Shown: positions 1 to 6,459, numbered from the stretch's first letter. The stretch: DNA of 7,997 bases from Bdellovibrionales bacterium (GCA_947457605.1 CANGWP010000103.1:1-7997), one strand, 5' to 3'. Notes: generated by a model from the letters alone, not told the origin. Made by a program: numbers and translations.

Positions 1-746
1 CCCTTCTTCAGCACCAACTCACCCTGCTCTCTGAGTCCTCCACCAAAGTCCCTGTTTACCCCGAGATTGTGGTCCGCCTGGCATCCACCACTGATGCAAC
101 CCCCGCCGCCAAGGGGGCACGGCCCGGCAAGGAGATCCTTCTTCGAATTGATCTCGAGCGCTTTCTCATCGAACCAAGAAAAGGATCTGCGATCCGCTCG
201 GAATCCCTTGCGCGTGCCTTTCACCTTCTTCTCTCTGCCTCGCACCTTACCTGTGAGCGGTTTGTCCAGGATGTTTTCGGCTTCCGCAAATATGACGAGT
301 TCATCCATCAACCAAGGATCCACCAGCTGCTGGCCCGCATGAGAGCGCTCCTGGCTCTTGCGCCCGGACAAAAAATTGCATCCATCCGTGAAGGAGATCT
401 TCTGGTCGAAACCCATTGGAAGCCCGGGGTTTGGCTCCGCAAAGGCTCCGTTTATTCGGAAACCATGGTTCATCATCCGGCCTGGTTTGAACTTCAGTCT
501 CCCCGCCATCTTCAGTCCTCTCCCACCGATCAGGAAAGCGCCCAGGCTTCGGTCGAGGCTTTGGTCGTTGCGCGGCTGGGCCTGCAGTTCACGCGCGCGG
601 AGCTGGAGCGGGAGCTCAAGGAATCAAGGGCAACGCTGGTTCGCAGATTGAACCGCTGGATCAAGTCCGGAAAAGTCATTCGAAAAGGAAAAGGAAAGTC
701 GGTGGTGTATTCGTTCGTCCACCGCGGAGATCATCATGAAACCTAA
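1..746 (+). CDS. C-terminal part of a probable winged-helix transcriptional regulator (5' end outside window)
   Basis: The frame is open from base 3 with no stop, so the gene starts outside the window. A GTG at 69 would give 225 aa, but the frame reads plausibly upstream of it and no ribosome site precedes it, so I treat the gene as 5'-partial. The visible 247 codons end in TAA at 744-746. Two stretches look DNA-binding. One has a pattern reminiscent of OmpR-type winged helices (LLLSASHLTCERFVQDVFG, then RIHQLLARMRALL). The last ~60 residues (FTRAELERELKESRATLVRRLNRW, then KVIRKGKGKSVVYSF) have the helix-helix-basic wing layout of a winged helix. The product is basic and has no membrane segment, so it is probably cytoplasmic. 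The stop overlaps the next gene's start by 11 bp, implying one operon and translational coupling. The family is not recognised by name. Coding status is fairly sure; the regulator role is inferred from the fold pattern. Confidence 0.66.
   Translation, partial: LLQHQLTLLSESSTKVPVYPEIVVRLASTTDATPAAKGARPGKEILLRIDLERFLIEPRKGSAIRSESLARAFHLLLSASHLTCERFVQDVFGFRKYDEFIHQPRIHQLLARMRALLALAPGQKIASIREGDLLVETHWKPGVWLRKGSVYSETMVHHPAWFELQSPRHLQSSPTDQESAQASVEALVVARLGLQFTRAELERELKESRATLVRRLNRWIKSGKVIRKGKGKSVVYSFVHRGDHHET
726..738 (+). promoter_or_regulatory. Ribosome binding site and overlapping start of the exported protein
   Basis: GGAGA at 726-730 lies inside the last codons of the regulator gene and is 5 nt from ATG 736. 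A second site, AGGA at 751-754, sits 5 nt before ATG 760. Either start keeps the signal peptide. The stop (744-746) of the upstream gene falls between the two candidate starts, which suits translational coupling. Confidence 0.5.
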
Positions 747-2406
747 AATCAGGAAAAATATGCGAACATCATTCAATGGAGCAATCCTTGCGATCCTCAT
801 CCCCTTTACGCTCGGAGCGAAGGCCGCCGAGATCAGCAGCGTGGTCAAGATCAGATCTACCCGCTGCGACAATCCGGCACGGGTGAGCGAGGGAAGCGGT
901 CTGTTGTTTCAAACCGAAGGAAGCCCGGATGCCGCACTCTATGTGCTCACGAGTGAACACGTGATTTCCGAGCCCGACCGCTACGACACATCGATCAGCC
1001 ACTCTTGCAACGAAATGGTGGTGCAGGGAAAAACCCACTCGCTCCAACACCTCTCCTCCGATTGGGCTTATGGTCTTTCGCTTTTCAGGGTCAAGCCCCC
1101 TTTTGCGGCGGGGCTTGCAAGCGGTGCGTTCCGCCTGAATCCGAAGGAGCGGGCAAGTCTTCCCGAGTATCTGGCAAAGGTCCGAATGCGCGGATTTCTG
1201 GTCGGCTCGCACAGTCCCTCCGAACACCAGGCGTTTGTCGCAAATCCAAAAAGCCAAATGGGCTTCATCCCGGCCGCGAAATCCCTGATTCAGATGAGTC
1301 AGGCCGAGGTCACCTTCGGGTTCAGCGGAGCTCCGCTTTTTAATCACGACGGCACCCGCTTTTTGGGACTTCTGAGCAGCCAGACCCTGATTCAGCGCCG
1401 CTCGGAGCAAAGTGTTCCGGTCACAATGGCTGCCCCCGCACCAAGCTCAACCGGAACCGGCATCCAAACCATCATTCAGTATTCTCAGCCCTTTGCGATT
1501 TCCGCAGAAACCGTTTTTGAGTTTTTGAATCGCACCCTATCCAAAGGACCGACTCCGACCCCCGTCATGCAGCGCTTAAGCGGCGAGCCTCTTCGGGTGA
1601 GTTGGGAAAACCATGTGTATCGGTTCCAACTTGAACCACGATCCCGCGAACCGAAGGCGGGCGAAGCGGCTCCCATTGAAATCGGTGGTGACCTGACCGG
1701 CATTGGTGGTGACCTGACCGGCATCGGTGGTGACCTGACCGGCATCGGTGGTGACCTGACCGGCATTGGTGGTGACCTGACCGGCATTGGTGGTGACCTG
1801 ACCGGCATTGGTGGTGATCTGACCGGCATCGGTGGCGATCTGACCGGCATTGGTGGTGACCCCACCGCTCAATCAAGAGGCACGATTCTGGTGAACCCGC
1901 TTGCAAATGCCATCACCCCACCCGAAACCGGAATTTGGCACCGGCAACTTCTGACGGGCTTTCAAAAGACCGGCAAGGACGTTCTTGGGTTTCAATCCTT
2001 CTTTCGTCCGGCCGATCACGCCACCGGAAGCGAGCGACGACTTTTGTACCTCGTCTACTCGCTCGAACAGGTGCTCACCCGCGCCTATCAAAATCCGATG
2101 GTCCCGCTCATCGAAACCGATTCAAGCGACCTCGCCCAGCAGCGAAAACTTGCGCGTGAACTTTTGGGTGACATCCAACGATTCCGCAGATCTTTCCCGA
2201 GCATGAACGGAGAGATTCACAACTTGCTGGATCGCCTGCAAACCGAGGCAACCCTGCTGACCCGATTTGACGGAGTCGTGACTCACACGGACCTCGCTTC
2301 GATTCGGGATCAAAAGGGAACCTGGGATCAGGCGGTTTCGGTTGATTTTTCTCTTTCGACTGCGGTTCGAAGCAAGCTGATGGTGCTTTGCCAGCTGCTC
2401 CACTAA
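736..2406 (+). CDS. Exported trypsin-like serine peptidase-like protein with heptapeptide repeats
   Basis: This 556-aa protein starts with a signal peptide: a basic N-terminus, the hydrophobic stretch AILAILIPFTLG, and a likely cleavage after AKA (residue 30). ATG 736 has GGAGA 5 nt upstream. ATG 760 (AGGA 5 nt upstream) is an alternative start that keeps the signal peptide. Residues ~35-220 resemble the trypsin_2/S1C peptidase fold. His75 lies in LTSEHV, Asp109 in SSDWAYGLSLF and Ser197 in GFSGAP, so a full triad is visible, although the Ser motif departs from the usual GNSGGP or GDSGGP. Cys44 and Cys91 could form a disulfide. Residues 316-378 are nine tandem heptapeptides (IGGDLTG; the last is IGGDPTA). 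Residues ~380-556 look helical and charged. The frame overlaps the regulator upstream by 11 bp. It stops exactly at the left end of an insertion sequence, so the C-terminus may be truncated. Expected location is periplasm or outside the cell. Substrate and activity are unknown. Confidence 0.8.
   Translation: MKPKIRKNMRTSFNGAILAILIPFTLGAKAAEISSVVKIRSTRCDNPARVSEGSGLLFQTEGSPDAALYVLTSEHVISEPDRYDTSISHSCNEMVVQGKTHSLQHLSSDWAYGLSLFRVKPPFAAGLASGAFRLNPKERASLPEYLAKVRMRGFLVGSHSPSEHQAFVANPKSQMGFIPAAKSLIQMSQAEVTFGFSGAPLFNHDGTRFLGLLSSQTLIQRRSEQSVPVTMAAPAPSSTGTGIQTIIQYSQPFAISAETVFEFLNRTLSKGPTPTPVMQRLSGEPLRVSWENHVYRFQLEPRSREPKAGEAAPIEIGGDLTGIGGDLTGIGGDLTGIGGDLTGIGGDLTGIGGDLTGIGGDLTGIGGDLTGIGGDPTAQSRGTILVNPLANAITPPETGIWHRQLLTGFQKTGKDVLGFQSFFRPADHATGSERRLLYLVYSLEQVLTRAYQNPMVPLIETDSSDLAQQRKLARELLGDIQRFRRSFPSMNGEIHNLLDRLQTEATLLTRFDGVVTHTDLASIRDQKGTWDQAVSVDFSLSTAVRSKLMVLCQLLH
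1681..1869 (+). repeat. Nine tandem 21-bp repeats encoding IGGDLTG
   Basis: Units start at 1681, 1702, 1723, 1744, 1765, 1786, 1807, 1828 and 1849. The first eight encode the identical heptapeptide IGGDLTG. The ninth is degenerate (IGGDPTA). All differences among the first eight are synonymous third-base C/T changes (atc/att, gac/gat, ggt/ggc), with units 7 and 8 the most diverged. The period is a multiple of three, so copy-number change would lengthen or shorten the protein without shifting the frame. The repeats have no spacers, so this is not a CRISPR array. Confidence 0.97.
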
Positions 2407-3317
2407 CTGCCCCCGAAGATTGGGTATGCGCGGATCAAGGTCCGGTTGTGAAAGTCCACATAGAGATCAATATGATCCCGAAGGCGTTCGATTTTCTTGC
2501 TCGTGCACCAGGTCTTTCGGAAGAGGCGGTTGATGTTCGCCCGAAGCATGGCGCAAGTATGATTGAGTGCGAACATCGGATCGAAGCGCTTTTCCCTGAG
2601 TTCACCCTGGCCCGTGATCGCACCACGAGCGCCCGGGATCCTGATGTGTTTCGCATTCGGAAAATGCTGTTTCACGTGTTTTGGATAGTGGGGGTTTTCG
2701 TCTGATGTGATTTCGACGTGATCCCGCATGAATGGACGAAGTTTTTTGAACATCCTGATCCATCCCCTTGTACGTAGATCCTTTCGCGGACCGTATTTTT
2801 TGCGAGCGATTTTTGCAATTCTTCCCTTGGCCGGCATCTGATTCAGCTGGAAATCAAGGATGAATCTTGATCCCGGCAATACGGAAAGACAAACACTTAC
2901 GGGCTTGCATTTTGTGTGAATGCTGGACTCGAGGTCGTCGAATTGAAACCTTGAAATAGAATCCCTCGGGATTTTTTCAAGGCGCGCGGAGTGTGCAATT
3001 CGCGCTTCCTTGGCCAGAAACATGAATCTTCGGTAAATCGTTTTCGGGTTTACCTTAAGTATCAGGGCTGCCCTGTTTTGCGAGACCCCGGAGTTTAAAA
3101 GCAAATAGAGCGGAGCATTGATTCGGCGGACTTTTTGGTGATAGCGGGGACTGAAGGTGCTTTGGGAGAATTGTGCCCCACAGGTTCGGCACAGAAAGCG
3201 CTGGATGAACCTGCTGTCGGATTTCCGACGGAAGTAGCCCTTCCGGACTATGCGGTGTTGGAGGGAAGTCTGATTTGTCGATAAATTTGACCTCTTGACC
3301 GGGCAGTTGGGAATCAT
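2403..3317 (-). CDS. IS1-like transposase with zinc knuckle and DDE-type motifs
   Basis: The 304-aa product should cut and join the ends of the surrounding element. In order it shows IVRKGYFRRKSDSRFIQRF followed by a CRTC knuckle (Cys43, Cys46) and FSQSTFS. A helix-turn-helix-like stretch lies near residues 77-98 (SGVSQNRAALIL, then KTIYRRF). The acidic motif FDDLES (Asp127/128) is followed by HTKCKP and MPAKG. Further motifs are SDENPHYP (Asp206), GQGEL (Glu239), then LNHTCAMLRANINRL and RKTWCTSKK, the typical C-terminal signature of this transposase type. The third catalytic acid is not certain; Glu239 is one candidate. The usual first CPxC pair of the zinc ribbon is absent; only CPVK is seen at residues 5-8. 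An in-frame TGA lies just upstream of the ATG. The TAG stop spans the IS edge and overlaps the TAA of the convergent host gene. The frame is otherwise open over its whole length. Confidence 0.85.
   Translation of the reverse strand: MIPNCPVKRSNLSTNQTSLQHRIVRKGYFRRKSDSRFIQRFLCRTCGAQFSQSTFSPRYHQKVRRINAPLYLLLNSGVSQNRAALILKVNPKTIYRRFMFLAKEARIAHSARLEKIPRDSISRFQFDDLESSIHTKCKPVSVCLSVLPGSRFILDFQLNQMPAKGRIAKIARKKYGPRKDLRTRGWIRMFKKLRPFMRDHVEITSDENPHYPKHVKQHFPNAKHIRIPGARGAITGQGELREKRFDPMFALNHTCAMLRANINRLFRKTWCTSKKIERLRDHIDLYVDFHNRTLIRAYPIFGGS
2405..2429 (+). repeat. Left terminal inverted repeat of the insertion sequence
   Basis: It starts AACTGCCCCC and contains GAAGATTGGGTA at 2415-2426. It matches the reverse complement of 3378-3402 at 23 of 25 positions, with differences at 2414 and 2427. 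It also encodes the last residues of the transposase (AYPIFGGS, read on the minus strand). Confidence 0.9.
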
Positions 3318-3377
3318 GGCTCGGACAATTCAGAAATCGTGCCGATTCAGGCTCGCCTCGGAACTGTGGCGAAAAAA

Positions 3378-3402
3378 GCGTACCCAATCTTCAGGGGCAG
3401 TT
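3378..3402 (-). repeat. Right terminal inverted repeat of the insertion sequence
   Basis: Read on the minus strand it starts AACTGCCCCT and contains GAAGATTGGGTA (plus-strand 3381-3392). It pairs with the left repeat with two mismatches. The transposase ATG lies 60 bp inside this end. Confidence 0.9.
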
Positions 3403-3484
3403 TGCAACCGATTCCATTTCGACCGGAACGGTATTCCGGGCGTCCTTGAAGGCGGCCTCGCAACTCGATCCTAGTTGTGTTTGA
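3401..3484 (+). other. Possible 3' remnant of the interrupted exported-protein gene
   Basis: Directly beyond the insertion sequence, a frame starting at 3401 is open for 27 codons (FATDSISTGTVFR, then SLKAASQLDPSC) and ends in TGA at 3482-3484. An alternative frame from 3403 is open for 23 codons to TAG at 3472-3474. Either could be the severed C-terminus of the gene ending at 2406. Joining the halves after removing an 8-bp duplication would select the 3401 frame, but no duplication is visible. The call is tentative, because short open frames also arise by chance. Confidence 0.25.
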
Positions 3485-3513
3485 GGCCTACCGGGCGCAA
3501 ACCGCACTCAAAC
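3479..3513 (+). terminator. Weak hairpin upstream of rpsO, possible old operon terminator
   Basis: GTTTGAG (3479-3485) pairs perfectly with CTCAAAC (3507-3513) around a 21-nt GC-rich loop. There is no downstream U-run, so it is not a standard intrinsic terminator. Its place after the putative severed gene end suggests it once ended that operon. Confidence 0.25.
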
Positions 3514-3559
3514 CTCCCAAACCCCAATAGTCCGGCCTTTTCACTCAACAAAATCGCAC

Positions 3560-3589
3560 TTTACACTCCGAGCTTCCCTGTGCTAAATC
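3560..3589 (+). promoter_or_regulatory. Probable sigma-70-type promoter of rpsO-pnp
   Basis: A -35-like TTTACA (3560-3565) is followed after 18 nt by TAAATC (3584-3589). A TG dinucleotide at 3581-3582 makes an extended -10. The initiation point would be near 3596, giving a leader of about 45 nt that carries AAGGA at 3629-3633 before the rpsO ATG. The hexamers are only partial matches to consensus. Confidence 0.42.
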
Positions 3590-3641
3590 TCTACGAACTA
3601 AAAAAGAAAATATAGCAATACTGTCATTAAGGAATACTCAC

Positions 3642-3932
3642 ATGCAAATGGGCAAAGCTCGTAAAACCGAAATCAAGGCTAAAAAAGCCAATCTGATTCA
3701 GACCTTCGGCACCAAAGGTACGAACACTGGATCCACCGAAGTTCAGATCGCACTCATCACCGATCGCATCAACACTCTTAACCCACACTTTCAGGAGCAC
3801 TCCAAGGATCACTCATCTCGCCTTGGTCTTCTCAAATTGGTCGGACAGCGCCGCCGTCTCTTGAACTACCTGAAGTCTCAGGACGAAGCTCGCTACTCCC
3901 AGCTCCTCACCAAACTCGAACTCAGAAAATAA
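3642..3932 (+). CDS. rpsO: 30S ribosomal protein S15
   Basis: The 96-aa protein is a clear S15, the primary 16S rRNA-binding protein that helps assemble the platform of the small subunit. It shows the family core: TGSTEVQIALITDRI (residues 29-43), the basic segment HSKDHSSRLGLLKLVGQRRR (52-71) with the conserved HxxDHxSRxGL pattern, and LLNYLKSQDEARY (73-85). It is slightly longer than the usual ~89 aa because of a short basic N-terminal extension. ATG 3642 is preferred over ATG 3648 because AAGGA (3629-3633) stands 8 nt before it. The gene lies directly upstream of pnp, as in many bacteria, and in E. coli this pair is co-transcribed. A structured intergenic region separates the two. Confidence 0.98.
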   Translation: MQMGKARKTEIKAKKANLIQTFGTKGTNTGSTEVQIALITDRINTLNPHFQEHSKDHSSRLGLLKLVGQRRRLLNYLKSQDEARYSQLLTKLELRK

Positions 3933-3938
3933 TTTTTC

Positions 3939-4010
3939 ACTGCGAAGCATGCACTTTTTTGGCTCTTTTGAGCGGGAATGTGCGCCCAATGCTTCGCAGT
4001 TTTGTTTTTA
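3939..4010 (+). terminator. Large hairpin with U-tract between rpsO and pnp (terminator/attenuator)
   Basis: ACTGCGAAGCAT (3939-3950) pairs perfectly with ATGCTTCGCAGT (3989-4000), a 12-bp stem. The enclosed 38 nt can extend the structure: GCAC (3951-3954) with GTGC (3980-3983), and an inner hairpin GCTC-TTTT-GAGC (3962-3973). The right arm runs into TTTTGTTTTT (4000-4009). This fits a partial intrinsic terminator that would lower pnp expression relative to rpsO. The long stem could also be a processing site for RNase III-like cleavage, as known between these genes in E. coli. Confidence 0.65.
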
Positions 4011-4022
4011 ACACTGGCCGAA

Positions 4023-4070
4023 CCGGAGTCTCCGGATGGCCTCATCGTTGATCCTTTGGTGGGATCATCG
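4023..4070 (+). promoter_or_regulatory. Two hairpins in the pnp leader, candidate processing or autoregulation site
   Basis: CCGG-AGTCT-CCGG (4023-4035) is a small stem-loop. It is followed by a longer stem in which CGTTGATCC (4046-4054) pairs with GGATCATCG (4062-4070) with one mismatch and a 7-nt loop. The second hairpin ends 24 nt before the pnp ATG. In enterobacteria PNPase represses itself through an RNase III-cut leader stem; a similar role here is inferred from position and shape only. Confidence 0.4.
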
Positions 4071-4093
4071 CGAAAGAAAAGGAATTCCATCTT

Positions 4094-6322
4094 ATGATGA
4101 ATATCAAAACCGTCAGCACCACCCTCGGTGGAAAAAAGCTCACTCTCGAAACCGGCCGGATGGCCAAACAAGCCGATGCTTCGGTTCTCGTGCACTACGG
4201 TGACACCCGCGTATTGGTGACCGCTGTTTCCAACAAAGAACCAAAAGCCGGCATCGACTTCATGCCCCTCACCGTTGAGTTCGCAGAACGCTTCTATGCG
4301 GCCGGAAAGATCCCAGGGAGTTTTCTCAAGCGTGAAGGTCGCCCTTCTTCTGAATCCACCCTGGCTGCCCGTCTGATCGATCGTCCGATCCGCCCGCTGT
4401 TTCCAGAGGGCTACTATTATGAAACCCAGGTGATCGCGACCGTGCTTTCGGTCGATCACGAAGCCGATGTGGAAATGGCTGCATCGATCGGCGCAGGAGC
4501 TGCGCTCCACATTTCTGATATTCCCTTCAACGGCCCGACTGCGGCGGTTCGCGTGGGCAAACTCAATGGCCAACTGGTGATCAATCCGACCTGGCATCAG
4601 CTTCAGGACGAGTGCGATCTTGAAATCGTTGTGGCCGGCACCAAGAACGCCATCATGATGGTCGAAGGTGGAGCCGAGGAAGCTCCGGAAGCCGACTGCC
4701 TTGCTGCAATCCTGAAAGGCCATGAAGAAGTAAAGAAACTGTGCGCGCTCATCGAAGAACTCCGGACGGTTTCCGGCGCAAAACCAAAGCGCGACTTCAC
4801 CCCTCTTTCCACTCCTGCGGACCTCATGAAGCAGATCGAAGGTCTCGCAAAAGATCCTCTCAACAAGGCTCTTCGCACCAAGGAAAAGCAAACCCGCTAT
4901 AAAATGGTGAAGGATGCGAAGAAAGCGACTCTTGAGGCGCTCGTTCCTGCAACGCTCAAGGAATCGAATCCTAAAGAAGCCGACGCAAAAGAAAAAGAAG
5001 TGAAGCGTCTGGTGGAGCTTCTTCAGTACAACCTGATGCGCGAAATGATCCTCTCCGAAAAGGTGCGGATCGATGGCCGCGACACGAAGACCATCCGCCC
5101 GATCACGGTTGAGGCAGGTCTTCTTCCAAAAGCGCACGGGTCTTCCCTGTTCACACGCGGTGAAACGCAAGTGCTTTCTGTGACCACTCTTGGAACCGCG
5201 GACGATGAACAAATCATCGACAGCATGTATCAAAACACCATGGGCAAGTTCATGCTCCACTACAACTTCCCTCCCTACAGCGTCGGTGAAGCCGGCCGTT
5301 TCGGTGGACAATCCCGCCGGGAAATCGGTCACGGTGCACTTGCCGAGCGTTCGATCCTGGCCATGATGCCCAAGCACGAAAAATTCCCGTACACCGTACG
5401 GATCGTGTGCGAAACCCTTGAATCAAACGGTTCTTCCTCCATGGGCTCGGTTTGCTCTGCCTCCATGTCACTCATGGATGCGGGTGTGCCGTTTCCAAAA
5501 CCGGTTGCCGGGATCGCAATGGGTCTCATCAAAGAAGGCTCCCGTGTTGCGATTCTTTCAGACATCCTTGGCGATGAAGATCATCTCGGAGACATGGATT
5601 TCAAGGTTGCCGGAACCAAAGACGGCGTGACCGGAATCCAGATGGACATCAAGATCGAGGGTGTCGACGGCGAGATCATGAAGCAAGCGCTTCAGCAGGC
5701 ATTCGAAGGCCGTCAGCACATCCTGAACGAAATGTCGAAGGCGATCTCCGCTCCTCGCGGGGACCTCAACGCAAATGCTCCTCGCATCACCACCATCAAG
5801 GTGCCGGTCGATCAGATCGGTGCGGTGATCGGACCAAGCGGAAAAGTCATCAAGGACATCATCGCGAAGACCGGTGCAAAGGTGAACATCGAAGACGATG
5901 GAACCTGCAACGTTGCCTCGAACGACTCCGCTGCTGCCGCAAAGGCGGTCGAGATGATTATGAACATCATCGCGGTGGTGGAAGTCGGCAAAACCTACAA
6001 GGGTCCTGTCAAGAAGATCACCGATTTCGGTGCCTTCATCGGCGTACTCCCGAATCAGGACGGACTCCTTCACATCTCTGAAATCGCCTACGAGCGAATC
6101 AACAATGTGAATGACGTTTTGAAAGAAGGCGACATCGTCGAAGTGAAGGTGCTCGATGTGGACTCCCAAGGAAAGGTTCGCCTTTCCCGCAAAGCGCTTC
6201 TCACTCCACCGGAAGGATACGTTCCACCTCCCCCACGTGAACCTCGTCCTGGCGGAGATCGCGATCGTCGTCCCATGGGCGGCGGAAACCGCGATCGCGG
6301 TCCAAGAGGTCACCGGAACTAA
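4094..6322 (+). CDS. pnp: Polyribonucleotide nucleotidyltransferase (PNPase)
   Basis: The 742-aa protein has the full PNPase architecture. It degrades RNA 3' to 5' with phosphate, releasing nucleoside diphosphates, and is a partner of the RNA degradosome in many bacteria. The first RNase PH-like domain (about residues 5-140) contains KIPGSFLKREGRPS. A helical linker follows (about 145-310). The second, catalytic RNase PH domain (about 320-545) has RREIGHGALAER, ESNGSSSMGS and GDEDHLGDMDFKVAGT; Asp496, Asp502 and Lys504 match the E. coli D486, D492 and K494. The KH domain has GPSG at 580-583, and the S1 domain spans ~632-700 (DFGAFIG, GLLHISEI). It ends with a Pro/Arg/Gly/Asp-rich basic tail (~711-742). 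ATG 4094 and ATG 4097 are adjacent; AAAGGAA lies about 10 nt upstream. Length is slightly above the usual ~700 because of the tail. A strong terminator follows. Confidence 0.98.
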   Translation: MMNIKTVSTTLGGKKLTLETGRMAKQADASVLVHYGDTRVLVTAVSNKEPKAGIDFMPLTVEFAERFYAAGKIPGSFLKREGRPSSESTLAARLIDRPIRPLFPEGYYYETQVIATVLSVDHEADVEMAASIGAGAALHISDIPFNGPTAAVRVGKLNGQLVINPTWHQLQDECDLEIVVAGTKNAIMMVEGGAEEAPEADCLAAILKGHEEVKKLCALIEELRTVSGAKPKRDFTPLSTPADLMKQIEGLAKDPLNKALRTKEKQTRYKMVKDAKKATLEALVPATLKESNPKEADAKEKEVKRLVELLQYNLMREMILSEKVRIDGRDTKTIRPITVEAGLLPKAHGSSLFTRGETQVLSVTTLGTADDEQIIDSMYQNTMGKFMLHYNFPPYSVGEAGRFGGQSRREIGHGALAERSILAMMPKHEKFPYTVRIVCETLESNGSSSMGSVCSASMSLMDAGVPFPKPVAGIAMGLIKEGSRVAILSDILGDEDHLGDMDFKVAGTKDGVTGIQMDIKIEGVDGEIMKQALQQAFEGRQHILNEMSKAISAPRGDLNANAPRITTIKVPVDQIGAVIGPSGKVIKDIIAKTGAKVNIEDDGTCNVASNDSAAAAKAVEMIMNIIAVVEVGKTYKGPVKKITDFGAFIGVLPNQDGLLHISEIAYERINNVNDVLKEGDIVEVKVLDVDSQGKVRLSRKALLTPPEGYVPPPPREPRPGGDRDRRPMGGGNRDRGPRGHRN

Positions 6323-6342
6323 GTTCTGATTTGCCAAATTGC

Positions 6343-6379
6343 AAAACCCCGGTTCGGGAATCCCGAATCGGGGTTTTTT
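6343..6379 (+). terminator. Strong intrinsic terminator after pnp
   Basis: CCCCG-G-TTCGGG (6347-6358) pairs with CCCGAA-T-CGGGG (6362-6373), a 12-bp stem with one G-U pair and a 3-nt loop. It is flanked by AAAA on the left and TTTTTT on the right. The A-run makes it potentially bidirectional. It starts 20 nt after the pnp stop. Confidence 0.93.
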
Positions 6380-6399
6380 ATTTTCCGGTCGTATTTTTT

Positions 6400-6405
6400 T
6401 TGACA
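6400..6405 (+). promoter_or_regulatory. Perfect -35 box TTGACA upstream of the membrane protein gene
   Basis: TTGACA follows a T-run directly after the pnp terminator and lies 54 nt before ATG 6460. No convincing -10 box is found at the standard 16-18 nt spacing (the bases there read TCACCC), so the promoter is only suggested. It would start an independent transcript. Confidence 0.28.
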
Positions 6406-6459
6406 GAGCCCCAAGTTTTCCCTCACCCTTTTACAGCAATCGTTTTTTAGGGGGAAATC

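Larger units (their letters stand above)
2405..3402 (-). mobile_element. IS1-like insertion sequence, ~998 bp
   Basis: The element is bounded by imperfect 25-bp terminal inverted repeats (2405-2429 and 3378-3402). It contains one transposase gene on the minus strand that nearly fills it. The repeats share the core GAAGATTGGGTA and differ at two positions. No target-site duplication is visible when the 8-12 bases flanking the two ends are compared. That points to an old insertion, decayed flanks or a later rearrangement. The left end abuts the last sense codon of the exported peptidase-like gene and supplies its stop codon. Assignment to the IS1/IS1595-like group rests on the zinc knuckle plus transposase motifs, not on a database match. 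Confidence 0.82.

Noticed and set aside
769..1410. 213-codon minus-strand frame opposite the protease-like domain
   Set aside because: It is a shadow frame; the sense strand has a signal peptide, a catalytic triad and a ribosome site.
1681..1869. CRISPR-like repeat array
   Set aside because: The units are contiguous with no spacers and encode a heptapeptide in frame.
1485..1906. Three overlapping minus-strand open frames across the 21-bp repeats (repeating MPVRSPP, QCRSGHH and NAGQVTT)
   Set aside because: A repeat of period 21 keeps every stop-free frame open. The sense frame carries a signal peptide and protease motifs, so these are by-products.
2388..2705. 105-codon plus-strand frame across the left end of the insertion sequence
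   Set aside because: It is antisense to the conserved C-terminal motifs of the transposase and has no ribosome site or domain.
2395..3412. Target-site duplication of the insertion sequence
   Set aside because: I compared flanks for several possible element borders (2403, 2405 and 2407 on the left; 3400, 3402 and 3404 on the right) and found no matching 8-9 bp direct repeat.
3893..5377. 494-codon open frame on the minus strand opposite rpsO/pnp
   Set aside because: It is antisense to the unmistakable pnp gene, has no recognisable domain, and is explained by codon bias of the sense strand.
5558..6337. 259-codon open frame on the minus strand opposite the 3' part of pnp
   Set aside because: It is a shadow of the pnp KH/S1 region, with no family signature and a start inside the terminator area.
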